This document shows, piece after piece, positions 48,973 through 59,908 of a stretch of 64,000 nt of DNA. Each line of letters opens with the position of its first letter. The first letter of the stretch is position 1. Source of the stretch: Trametes villosa (lineage: Eukaryota > Basidiomycota > Agaricomycetes > Polyporales > Polyporaceae); NCBI GenBank assembly GCA_002964805.2, contig PUDQ02000143.1, positions 444,001 through 508,000 of the forward strand. The letters are read 5' to 3'. A program made the position numbers and the translations under genes. The notes under the pieces are model-generated. The model was not told the origin of the DNA. It did not search any database and worked only from the letters and a program-made list of their open reading frames with translations.

Positions 48973-49023
48973 AGTCTAAGCCGAATCGACTTGAAGGTCA
49001 CGGTGGGAAATCCGAAAGTTCAC

Positions 49024-49143
49024 TCAACCCGTATCAGGAATTTCTCCAACAAGCACAACAATGTGCTTCGCGCCGGACAGAACACATCGCAGAGCATGAA
49101 TATCTTCAGAAGGAGACAACGATGAGGCGAGACTTGCTGGCAT
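49024..49143 (-). pseudogene. Sirtuin-like N-terminal fragment
   Basis: Reads MPASLASSLSPSEDIHALRC, then VLSGAKHIVVLVGEIPDTG and a stop. Sirtuins begin with a helix of this kind leading into IVV-x-x-GAGIS-x-x-SGIP-x-FR. Here VG is followed directly by EIPDTG, as if the GAGIS-x-x-S part had been deleted. It lies upstream of the weakly sirtuin-like gene on the same strand, with the inverted-repeat element between them. Confidence 0.35.
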
Positions 49144-49841
49144 TGAAGACTCCGCTGAGATGTGATTGCTCTGGAGTGTCAGTGGGTTAGCTGTGTGACT
49201 GACTACTATGCCCCCCAAACTGAAGGAGCCACGGAAAGATGTGGGAGAGCGCGAAGGTTGGCCGGGCACTCGCAGAACGTTTGATTCTGCTGGCGGTATG
49301 TCTTGTTCTCACGCTACATGTGCTGGAGGTCGTGCCCCAGGGATGTCATGCACATCAGAACAACCGTACACGCGCCGAGGTCATACAGCACCTGTTCAGC
49401 GGCATTAGTTCGGTCACCGCACCGTGGTCACCGTCACCGCCGTCTTTCTAGGGGGAGACGCCCGAGGCTCCTGGGCACGTCCGGGGTGCAGCCTTGCGAT
49501 TTTGTGAACTGCTACGAAAGACAGGGACGATTGTTCGCATCGCGGGGGACATTCCTCACTGAGGATCAGCCTCCAAGTCATTGGGAGGCGCGTGCGATGC
49601 GCGAAGTTTGAGCGGTGCGCGCATACCGTGCCGCTCCGCCGCGTCGGCCAACCCGTTTGACGCCTCTATGGCCGACGAGGAGGTATCGCAGCAGATGTGT
49701 TGGCTATGCGAATGAACCGCGATGGGGAGCGCAAACGGCTTTGAAGGTTGATCGGATGTCGCAGTGTTGGCTGCGAGCAAGCAAGGACTTATGCAGGGGT
49801 GTTATATAGCACTCGGCAGGTCCAGGTTCCAGTAGAATCAT
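49144..49841. other. Intergenic
   Basis: About 700 bases upstream of the sirtuin-like fragment (-) and downstream of the 197-residue gene (-). No supported gene. Confidence 0.45.
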
Positions 49842-50489
49842 TCAGTGTATGCGGGTAGTTGACACAGTGGGCGGTGAGAGGATAGAGCCCATCCAGTTTC
49901 TGAGCCACTGCACGCCGTTGCCCTCGATCTCGGGCGCGTCCTTGCCCCGCGTCGCGCCGCGGGCCCACCACGCGCGGAGGTGCGTCCCCAGGACCGCGCC
50001 GAGCGGGCGTAGGAAGTGACTCGCGACTCCCCTGTGGGCACATTAAGTCAGTACGCAGAAGAGCGGGGAGACGGGGAGCACGCACCAGAGCGCGCCCTGC
50101 AGGAGAGGGCTTATCACCTGGTCGCGCGTCGTGATCCATACCACCCGCCCCCAGTCTACACGTACGACCTCCGTCGCCCGAATGACGGATGTTGTCGAAG
50201 GCTCTGCATCGTCCAGCTCGCCTACAGCCTTCTCCTTCCCCTTGTCGCCCGCGTGTTCCGGCACCGTCTGTTCTATGTGCACGTACGGCGCGACGCTGCG
50301 GACGTACGAGTACTCGAAGCGCAGGTCCGGGACGGGCGGGATGCGGCGGCGCTCGGCGATGCGCTGCAGCCTGCGCTCGGTCTCGTCGTTGACGCGGACC
50401 ATCTCGTCGATGGTCTGGAGGCGGAGGAGGAGGTCGTGTTCGGAGGGGTGAGCGGGAGGAGCGTGGCCGGTCGTCGTTGTCGAAGACAT
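49842..50489 (-). CDS. Small conserved-looking protein of unknown function
   Basis: Two exons (50086-50489 and 49842-50031) give 197 residues from MSSTTTTGHAPPAHPSEHD. An in-frame ATG 27 codons earlier (50570) is possible. The protein has a helical N-terminal part (LLLRLQTIDEMVRVNDETERRLQRIAERRRIPPVPDLRFEYSY), a charged linker and a C-terminal amphipathic/hydrophobic region (ITTRDQVISPLLQGALWGVASHFLRPLGAVLG). It ends in a basic Trp-rich tail (RAWWARGATRGKD). The pattern suggests a membrane-associated, possibly mitochondrial, protein. The junction TG|G restoring ALWGVASHF and the standard gtgcgt/cacag sites support the gene. I do not recognise a family. Confidence 0.65.
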
Positions 50490-51394
50490 CGGTCTGGTGT
50501 GCAGGCGCCCACGAATGAGCTCATCGTCCGTATAGGCGCTCACACAGATATCCGTCCTTTGGTTTGACACGATCGTCCTCCTCCCTCAACCAGGTCGTGA
50601 TAGGTCTGCCTCTGGGGAGACTGGCCACCACCATAACGACTTCAACATGCTGTAGATTCAGAAATTCATGCTTACGCCACCCGCCTGGGACGCTATTGAG
50701 CGAGAGCATCCAAGCTTAGCATGGGACATTCCCGGTCACTTGCAGGCTTCCCGCACGAGCCGGTCGGTGCGGACTTAGAAGCCGGAAGGCCTCCACTTCC
50801 AAACCAGCGAGGACACCTGCAGCCTCCCGTGAGTCTGATGTTTCGCGGTTTTTGTGCCACCATGTTCATACAACCAGTTCTATGTTGATCAGAAGTTGGT
50901 GGTATCTCATCGTCGTCCCGGCTCACACATCGAGGATATGCGACTTCAGGCTAGGACAGTGCAGCGCTACGCGGGATACTGTAGATCATGAAGGGAAGGT
51001 GGCAGATGCAGCGCTGAAAATCTTCAACTCCGACTGCATCAACCAACCCAGGAGGAGTATGCACTAACGCCGCCGCGACCTGTCGATGTTGCTCTCACAG
51101 ACAAATGACCTCCATGCGCTTCCTAATACGACTACAAGGGCAACTGAATATGGTGTCTGTATAACACACGGGATGCCGTTCCTCACGTCAACGATCCTCC
51201 GGTCAAACTCTCCATCTCGGACCTCGTTATCCACGTCCTATCAGCCCGGAGAAAAGCCACCGAGAGAAGGCGGGTCCCGTGTGCACTGGAGAGCACACAG
51301 CTGCTTAAAGCTGCCCCGATCATGCTCGGAGGAGTCGCTCATTATGCGCTAGGACCCCTCAGTCAAGCCTTCAGCGTGCCCCTCCCAGATTCTC
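50490..51394. other. Intergenic, upstream of the P450 array
   Basis: 905 bases between divergent genes. Small open frames only. No TATA box stands out. Confidence 0.45.
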
Positions 51395-53761
51395 ATGCTG
51401 CTGTATCTCGTGCTTTTTTGCGCGGTCTTCGTTATTTGGAGAACGCGGCGCAGGGCTTTACTCTCGTCACTGGGGAAGGTGCCGGGGCCTCCGTCAAATT
51501 CCTTCCTAACCGGTACGTTCCTAGCGCTCCTGGGCAGTCATGGCACGATCTAACATGCTCATCGAATACCTAGGCAATGTGCTTCAAATGATGGACAAAG
51601 CAGGTTGGAGCTTCCACGAATATATCGCGCGGAAATATGGCCCTGTAGTCAAGATACACTGGCTTTTCGGCGTACGTACACCCACCGCCCCTCACACAGT
51701 AGTATTATGCATTCTCACGGCTTCGATAGACACCCTCACTCTACGTATTTGATCCTGTAGCATTGCAACACATCGTCAAAGACACGGCTACTTACGAGGA
51801 ACCTTTCTGGTACATCGAGTGAGCACAGACAGCTCTTACTACAACGGCTCCAAAACGCTGACCGACCGTAGGAGCAATCGCATGTTGATTGGCCCGGGAG
51901 TTATAGCGGTCACCGGTGAGTTGTCTGCATTCTCCTCTCTTCAGTGGCTCATAGGCTGGCTGTCAGGCGACACGCATCGCAAGCAACGCAAGATTCTCGC
52001 TCCGGCCTTCTCGGCGAAGCATCTCAGGAGTATCACGCCTACGTTCTATCAGGTAACTAGCAAGGTATGGGGAGCTTCCATGTTCACGACCAAATATACC
52101 GGTTTGCTGAAAGGTCATAGCTGGTCGACGCCATATCGGCGCGCATACCATCCGCTACCGAGGCCGCGGATGTCGACGTCCTGGGCTGGATGGGACGTGC
52201 GGCGCTCGAGCTGATCGGGCAGACCGGTATAGGGTACTCATTCGACCCACTGACGGAAGACGTACCGGACGCCTACGCAGATGCGATTAAAAACTTCGCG
52301 TTCGTATAATCCTGGTACCCCCGTGCCTGTTCTACGCTGAAGTCACCTCGCACAGGCCCATCGCGACCACGCCGCAGATGGTCTTCCTCCGCCAACTCAC
52401 CCCGATCGTCCAGCATTTCGGACCGGGCTGGTTCCGTCACTGGCTCGTGCGGAAGCTGCCGATCGCAAGCGTCCAACGGCTGGCCGAGATATCGGACACG
52501 ATCCACCAGCGCTCCGTGGATATATTCCGGGCGAAGAAGGCGGCGATCGAGGCTGGCGAGGGCGCAGATACGCAGGACATCATGAGTATCCTGCGTGCGT
52601 CTTGCTCGCGTTTCGACGTAGAGACAGTGTTGTAACTCACCACTATCTTCAGTTCGGGCGAACATGAGTGCTTCCGACGAAGACCGGCTTTCCGAAGACG
52701 AGCTCCTGGCCCAGATGTCGTGCGTATGCTGCGACCTATGTGTACGCGCTAGCCACTGACATAATCTTCTACAGGTCTATCATCTTCGCGGCGATGGATA
52801 CGACGTCCAACGCTATGGCGCGCACCCTGCAGCTCCTCGCCGAGCACCCCGAGGTGCAAGCCAAGTTGCGTGGTGAGATCCTCGAAGCAAGGGCCCACCA
52901 CGGTCAGTTGGACTATGACCAGCTGCACGCGCTGCCCTACCTGGACGCCGTATGCCGCGAGACCTTGCGAATGTGCGTACTCGTGTCCTCGCCGAGCATT
53001 TACCTCCACGCCACGTATGCTTACGCTTCCCTAGCCACCCGTCAGGTGTACAGACATTCAGAGCGTACGTATCCACCCCCCGTCCATCACCCGCCTGCGC
53101 GTCGAATTGAGATCTATCTTCCAACGCCACAGTACGGCGAAGGACACGGTGCTTCCTCTGTCGCAGCCTATCCGCGCTACGGACGGGACGCTCCTGACCG
53201 AGCTCGCCGTCCCGCGCGGGACGAGCATCTTCATCGCCATATGGGCGTGCAACCATAATGAGGCGCTCTGGGGACCCGATGCGCGCGAGTGGCGCCCCGA
53301 GCGGTGGCTCGCGCCGCTTCCTGAAGCGTTGGAGAGTGCAGCTATTCCGGGGGTCTATTCAAATTTGTAAGTCGTTGACTGTCAAGAGGCGGTGCCGAGG
53401 CGTCTGGTAGCTGACGATTGACGACAGGATGACGTTCTTGGGCGGAGGGCGGTCGTGCATGTAAGCCACATTTCCGCGAGCTGACCAGGCCCGCCACTCA
53501 CAATCCTTGCAGCGGCTTCACGTTCTCGCAGCTCGAGATGAGTGGGTGCTCCCGTTGATGTTATCCTAGTCGACGTTCAGCGCTGACTCGTGCGCCCGCT
53601 GGTCAGAGGTCGTGTTATCCGAACTCCTCGCCAACTTTGCGTTCGAGCGTTCGGACACGCCCGTCTTTTGGAACCTCTCTGGTATTTCATACCCGTCTAC
53701 CGGTGTGGAGAGTTCGAAGCCGGAATTGTGGCTGAGGGCGAGACGCTTTCGGGGGGATTAG
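51395..53761 (+). CDS. Cytochrome P450, array copy 1
   Basis: Fourteen exons: 51395-51512, 51574-51671, 51730-51818, 51872-51915, 51967-52064, 52121-52299, 52356-52594, 52653-52719, 52775-52972, 53035-53064, 53133-53366, 53428-53460, 53513-53541, 53607-53761; 536 residues. Membrane anchor MLLYLVLFCAVFVIW; hinge KVPGPPSNSF; C-helix HRKQRKILAPAFSAKHLR; I-helix FAAMDTTSNAM; K-helix ETLRM; WRPERWLAPLP; heme loop FLGGGRSCIGF with Cys and Ile split over an intron. The I-helix has Ala-Ala-Met instead of the usual AGA/G before Asp-Thr-Thr. It is closest by eye to array copy 4 (both have GNVLQ, SNRM and GETHRK/GDTHRK segments). ER-bound monooxygenase; substrate unknown. Confidence 0.92.
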
Positions 53762-54126
53762 ATTCGTGAGTGCCAGTGCGTGCAGGGGTGCGGAGGTTTG
53801 CGAGACTGCGCGATATTCACGAGAGGCAGGGAAATCTATTCTGTATGACTTGTTTTGCCAGGAATTTCAGAGTGCAGTGATGCCTACTGGAGTCAAGGTT
53901 TGCGCTCAGGACCGCCCATACAAGAGCATTTTGATCTCTTTCATTGCGCGGGGTGGGAAACTCGGCACGATTAGGACGATGAGTCTGCGTCTTATGCTTC
54001 GCGCCCGCCGAGGCGTCACACTAAGCTCCATCATCCTCCGCTGGTCTACTTATAGGTCCTGAGCCCCCGCGCGACGCTCGAAGTACCCAGTCAGTTCCCA
54101 CCACTGCACCCTCCCGCCCGTTCGCC
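53762..54126 (+). promoter_or_regulatory. Spacer and promoter of array copy 2
   Basis: Contains ACTTATAGGTCCTGAGC (54048-54064), a TATA-like element about 76 bases before the start. The same element occurs before copy 3 at 56898-56914 (ACTTATAGGACCTGAGC). Confidence 0.55.
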
Positions 54127-56510
54127 ATGATACTGTACATCGCGCTGGTATGCGCGGTCTTTTTCCTATGGAGGACCCGGCGCGCAGCACGTTCGTCGCT
54201 GGAAAAGGTGCCGGGTCCTGCACGTAGTTCGTTCATGACAGGTCCGTCCCCACTTCGCGTTCGACCGTTATGCTCTATCATGGTGACTTCTCTTCCCACA
54301 GGCGACGCGCTCTATATGATGGACAGACAAGGCTGGAAGTTCCACGAAGACCTCTGGCGGAGGTACGGCCCCGTCGTGAAGATGAACTATATATTCGGCG
54401 TGCGTGCATTTGCGCCCGAGCTCACGCGGGCGCGCTCGTGCTGACAGCTTACGCAGTCGTCGGCGCTGTATACGTTCGATCCGCTGGCGACACACCACCT
54501 CGTCAAGGACGTTGCAAAGTTTGAGGAACCTCCCTGGTACATCCAGTAAGCGTTCGATCAGGCACTCGTCGTACGGCGCACTCTGAGCTACACCGCCTGG
54601 CTATAGAACCAACAACTGGCTGCTTGGTCCCGGGCTTATCTCCGTCTCTGGTTCGTGAGGGAGATGATTTTTTTTGGAATGTCTCGACTGATAGCGCCCC
54701 TACGTACAGGAAATACGCACAAGAAGCAGCGAAGAATGCTCACACCCGTCTTCTCAGCGAAGCACCTTCGCTCCGTCGTACCCGTCTTCTACGGCGTCAC
54801 CGACAAGGTCGGTTACACTTTCATTCCTCGAAGACATTCCGTCAGATCAAATGGTCTCGTTTCCCGCAGCTTGTAAGCGCCATCTCGACCCGCGTACAGG
54901 CTCACCCCGGAGGCGTAGACATCGACGTTTTGGGCTGGATGAGTCGTGCCGCCCTCGAACTGATCGGCCAGGCGGGGATAGGGTACTCGTTCGACCCGCT
55001 CACCGAGGATGTAGCGGACGCCTACGCCCAAGCAGTGAAGGAATACTCGTGCGTAGAGCATTCTATACTCGGTGTACCCGTACGACTGATCACACATCTC
55101 TATACAGGCCCGTAGCGACTAGCCCAGGCTTCCTGCTCTTGAGACAGCTAGCGCCGTATTTCGCACCTCTTGGGCCGCGCTGGCTGCACCGCTGGATTCT
55201 GGAGAGGGTTCCCATAGCCGACGTGCAGCGTGTCCTCAAGATCACGGACGTTTTGCACCAGCGCTCGCTCGAGATATTCCATGCCAAAAAGGCCGCAATC
55301 GAGGCAGGCGATGACACAGGTGCGAAGGACATTATGAGCATCCTGCGTAAGTCCGTTCTCCACCACGGGGGCCATTCGTCATGTCTGAATATCCATAGTC
55401 GAGGCGAACATGAAGGCGTCTGGCGGAGACCGGCTTCCGGACGACCAGCTGCTTGGCCAGATGTCGTGCGTATACCCCCGGAAATCTGCGTGTTTGCATC
55501 CTCCTGACGATTTTTACGCATGCAGGACTATCATTTTCGCGGCCATGGACACAACGTCTAACGTAATGTCGCGCACGCTGCAGCTGCTTGCGGAGCACCC
55601 GGAGGCGCAAGAGAAGCTGCGCCGTGAGATCCTCGCGGCAAAGACCGATGGCGGCCACTTGGACTACGACCGCTTGCACTCGCTGCCCTACCTAGACGCA
55701 GTGTGTCGCGAGACTCTTCGGCTGTGAGTGACTTCATCGCGCCTGTGCTCTGGTACCAGCGTCACTCAACGCTAGGTGCAGTTACCCTGCAGCTCCACAA
55801 GCCTTCCGCCAGTGAGTGCATCGAAGCCATCAATTACCTGCGCCGCTCCCGACCTAATGCTTGATCGTCTTTCTAGGGCTATGGAAGACACTGTCCTCCC
55901 GCTATCCCAGCCCATTCGCGCGACAGACGGGACGCTGCTCAGCGAGGTCGCCATCCCGCGCGGGACGACGGTGTTCGTCAGCATAATAGCGTGCAACCGC
56001 AACGAGGCGCTCTGGGGTGCGGACGCGGGCGAGTGGAAGCCGGAGCGGTGGCTCTCGCCGCTGCCTGCGGCGCTAGAGAGCGCGGCCATACCTGGGGTAT
56101 ACTCGAACTTGTGAGCGGCGCATCGCGGTGCGATTACTGTCAGTCGGAGGCTGATATATACACTCAGGATGACGTTCTTGGGCGGGGCGCGGTCCTGCAT
56201 GTGAGTCGACAGCAGCTTTTGTTTCCTTAAGTCCGAGCGCCGACTAGAACTTGATGCAGCGGCTTCACGTTCTCGCAGCTAGAGATGAGTGAGTGAAAGC
56301 ACCACCAACTCCAACCATCCATTCGTACTTGAACTAATGGCATTGACATCCGCAGAGGTCGTCATTTCCGAACTGGTCGCCAACTTCACGTTCGCGCTGT
56401 CAGAGAAGCCCGTCGTATGGAACTACTCCGGGATTACGTTCCCTACCACGACTACGGAAAGCACGAAGCAAGAACTGTGGCTGAAGGTGGGGAGGGCCGA
56501 GAAGGACTAA
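54127..56510 (+). CDS. Cytochrome P450, array copy 2
   Basis: MILYIALVCAVFFLWRTRRA starts the protein. Fourteen exons with the same splice pattern as copy 1 join without frame breaks to the stop at 56508. Motifs: QRRMLTPVFSAKHLRSVVPVF, WMSRAALELIGQAGIGYSFD, I-helix FAAMDTTSNVM, K-helix ETLRL, WKPERWLSPLP and heme loop FLGGARSCIGF. Several donors are non-consensus at the end (gtccgt after the hinge; gtcggt before LVSAIST), but each is needed to keep frame and each has a matching site in copy 3. It is a recent tandem partner of copy 3. ER-anchored oxygenase, substrate unknown. Confidence 0.91.
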
Positions 56511-56984
56511 GCGTTTGGGCGCGGCACACTAATTAAAGTAAGCTATTCCTTTGACAACCTTTGATGTCTATCTACGAGACACTCACCTGTTCAAGCTCGC
56601 GTCGGCTGTGGGGTCTTCTCTGCCAGGTTTATCCTGTCTAATGGGGCTAGATGGAATCAGGGAGGTTTATCCTGTATAACTGGCTTTTACAGCGTATTTT
56701 AGGCAGCGGTGATACCTATTGAGGTCAAGGTTCAGGTTCAGATCTCGGAACTGTCAATGCAGGAGCATCTTGACTTCCCTTTCTGCGCGGGGTGGGAAAC
56801 CCGGCTTGGTAACGACTGCGACTCTCCCTTTCGTGCTGGCAGCCTTGCTCCCGAGGCGTCACGCAAGCCCCGCAATCCCCTGCTGTACTGCTGGTTGACT
56901 TATAGGACCTGAGCTCCCGCGTGTCGCTCGGCCCACCCACTCCACGCCCGCCAGTGACTGCACCCTTCAACTCGCTCCTCCACG
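56511..56984 (+). promoter_or_regulatory. Spacer and promoter of array copy 3
   Basis: 474 bases, partly homologous to the region before copy 2. A short direct repeat, GGTTTATCCTGT, occurs twice (about 56625-56636 and 56671-56682). Confidence 0.5.
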
Positions 56985-59386
56985 ATGATACTGTACATCG
57001 CGCTTGCATGCGCGGTCTTTTACCTATGGAGGACTCGGCGTGCGGCGCGTTCCGATTCGCTCAACAAGGTGCCAGGACCCCCGCACGGTTCGCTAATGAC
57101 AGGTCCGTCACCAGTCCGCGTTCGACCAATAGACACCATCACGCTCACTGCTCTTGCTGCAGGCCACGCGCTCCACATCATGGACAAGCAAGGCTGGAAG
57201 TTTCATGAGGACCTCTGGCAGAGGTTTGGCCCCGTCGTCAAGTTGAATTGGACGTTCGGCGTACGTCAATTTCCCTAGGCCTCCACGGACGTCCTTGTTC
57301 TGACGATGTACGCAGTCGCCGGCGCTGTATACGTTTGACCCGTTGGCGATACATCACGCGGTCAAGGATATCGCCAAGTTCGAGGAACCCCTCTGGTACA
57401 TCCAGTAAGTGACGTATGCGGCACTAGTTGTGCGGCGTACTCTGAGCTACGCTATTGTCTGGGTATAGAACCAATCATTGGCTGCTCGGCCCCGGACTCC
57501 TCTCCGTTTCTGGTTCGTGATGGAGATGAACTTTCGGGAACATCTCCACTGAAAGCGTTCCCACGCGCAGGAGATACGCACAGGAAACAACGCAAGATGC
57601 TCACGCCCGTCTTCTCGGCAAAACACCTTCGTTCCGTCGTCCCCATCTTCTACGGTGTCACCGACAAGGTAAGCCCCGCTTTTATTCTTCAGGAGCCGGA
57701 GCACCCCGTTAGACTGACTCAACATTGTATTGTGATCCACAGCTCGTGAATGCCATTACGACTCGCGTACACGCACGCCCTGAGGGCGCTGACATCGACG
57801 TGCTGGGTTGGATGAGCCGTGCCGCACTCGAGTTGATCGGGCAGGCGGGAATAGGATACTCGTTCGACCCGCTCACAGAAGATGTAGCAGACGCCTATGC
57901 CGAGGCAGTCAAGAACTACACGTGCGTACCGTATTCTGTGTCTTGCGCGTCCATGGCTGATCGCTCATCTGCATGCAGCCTCGTAGTGAGTGACCCAACT
58001 GTGGTGATGCTCAGGCAGGTGGCGCCGTACTTTGCGCGTCTTGGGCCGCGCTGGCTGCACCGTTGGATTCTGGAGAGGACGCCGATAGCGAAGGTGCAGC
58101 GTCTCCTCGAGATCACGGATTCTCTGCACGAGCGTTCGCTCGACATATTCCAGGCGAAGAAGGCGGCGATCGAAGCGGGCGAGGACACAGGTGCGAAGGA
58201 CATCATGAGCATCTTAGGTATGGGCCGTTTGTCTGCGCGGGGACCTTTTACCATGCCTGAGTATGTACAGTTGAGGCGAACATGAAGGCGGCTGGTGAAG
58301 ACCGGCTTCCGGACGACCAACTGCTTGGCCAGATGTCGTACGTATACAACAGTGACTCTGCGTGTTTGTGTGTTCCTAACAACACTCTCGCATACAGGAC
58401 CATCATTTTAGCGGCCATGGACACAACATCAACCGCGATGTCGCGTATGCTGCAGCTCCTTGCGGAGCACCCAGAGGCGCAGGAGAAGTTGCGCCGTGAG
58501 ATCCTTGAGGCGAAGACCGACGGCGACTCCTTGGACTACGACCGACTGCATGCCCTGCCCTACCTGGATGCAGTGTGCCGCGAGACTCTTCGGCTGTGAG
58601 TAACCTCATCGCGCCAGTGCTCCAATCCTAGGGGGACTGACCGCCTGGCACAGTTACCCTGCAGCTCCGCAAGCTTTCCGCCAGTAAGCGCATGATAGCC
58701 ACCAGTCATCCGCGCTGGCCCTCCATCTGATTCCCAACCACCTTTCCAGGGCTGTGGAAGACACCGTCCTCCCGCTATCCCAGCCCATCCGCGCGACAGA
58801 CGGGACGCTGCTCAGCGAGGTCGCCATCCCACGGGGGACGGTGGTCTTCGTGAGCATCATGGCGTGCAACCGCAACGAGGCGCTCTGGGGCGCGGACGCG
58901 CGCGAGTGGAGGCCAGAGCGGTGGCTTGCGCCCCTGCCGGCGGCGCTAGAGAGCGCGGCGATACCTGGGGTATACTCGAACTTGTGAGCGCGTCTTTTGT
59001 TTGAGCGGCGTGTCGCGGTGTGTGGGTTACAGCGGGGCTGATGTGCGGTTCTAGGATGACGTTCTTGGGCGGTGCACGATCGTGCATGTAAGTCGATACT
59101 AGTCCCTTCCTTCCTGTGACCAGCTCCTGATCAGGATTGCGGGTAGTGGCTTCACGTTCTCGCAGCTAGAGATGAGTAAGTCAACTCGCAGCGTCCACCC
59201 GTTCCCGGTCTAACAGCCTTCACATTCACAGAGGTCGTCATCTCCGAGCTGGTCGCCAACTTCACGTTTGCGCTCTCCGAGAAGCCCATCGTATGGAACA
59301 ACTCTGGGATCACGTTCCCGAGCACGAGCACGGAAAGCACGAAGCAAGAACTGTGGCTCAAAGTGGGGAGAGTTAAGCAGGATTAG
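56985..59386 (+). CDS. Cytochrome P450, array copy 3
   Basis: MILYIALACAVFYLWRTRRA; 14 exons, all joining in frame to the stop at 59384. Motifs parallel copy 2: HRKQRKMLTPVFSAKHLR, I-helix LAAMDTTSTAM, K-helix ETLRL, WRPERWLAPLP, heme loop FLGGARSCI-GF. Differences from copy 2 are scattered substitutions (for example LVVSDPTVVMLRQVAPYF for the PVATSPGFLLLRQ segment) concentrated in substrate-recognition-like regions after the F-G area. This is consistent with divergence after duplication. No pseudogene signs. Confidence 0.91.
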
Positions 59387-59908
59387 GGGCGTTTGGGCGC
59401 GGACAGTGAAGTGCAATATTTATTATTCAGCTACTTCCGATTCATATTCATGAGACACTCATCGCCTTAAGCTCGCCTCGGTTGTATGCTCTTCCCCACC
59501 AAGCATATCCCGTCCGATGTTCGACAAGGATAGCTTTTTGATGCACCAAGCATTCAGTCCACGTTCATGCTGCTCGCTTGCCATGCGCGCCCACAAAGGT
59601 GAGGTGATGCTGCGTAGGAACCCATCACCACGGCGCATCCCTCTACGGGCGCCCTTCCAGCGCGCCGTACTGTCCTATGACGGGATTCCGTCTCACGTCC
59701 ATGTCTCTAGCTCGGAACTCTATCACCATGCACGGGCGGTGTGGTGTGTTCGGCGCTCACTCCAGCGACCGTGGTCTTCCAGGAATGGCCCCGACCGGTT
59801 CCTAGGGTTTCACCGTATGAGCCCCGCGCTCACTGCGCCGCTCCTGATGTTGTTATATCATGGTGTTAGCATCCGACCTTCGCACTATCCACCCTCCTTC
59901 CCGCCGCC
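59387..59908. other. Spacer and promoter of array copy 4
   Basis: 522 bases; a TATA-like TATATC occurs near 59855, about 50 bases before the start. No gene. Confidence 0.45.

Larger units (their letters stand above)
53866..59386 (+). repeat. Tandem duplication of a P450 gene with its promoter
   Basis: The unit at about 53866-56510 and the unit at about 56700-59386 share upstream sequence (CTACTGGAGTCAAGG versus CTATTGAGGTCAAGG; GCGCGGGGTGGGAAAC in both; GAGGCGTCAC in both), promoter and the whole 14-exon gene. Coding parts are nearly identical over long stretches, while introns have diverged more. Confidence 0.8.
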
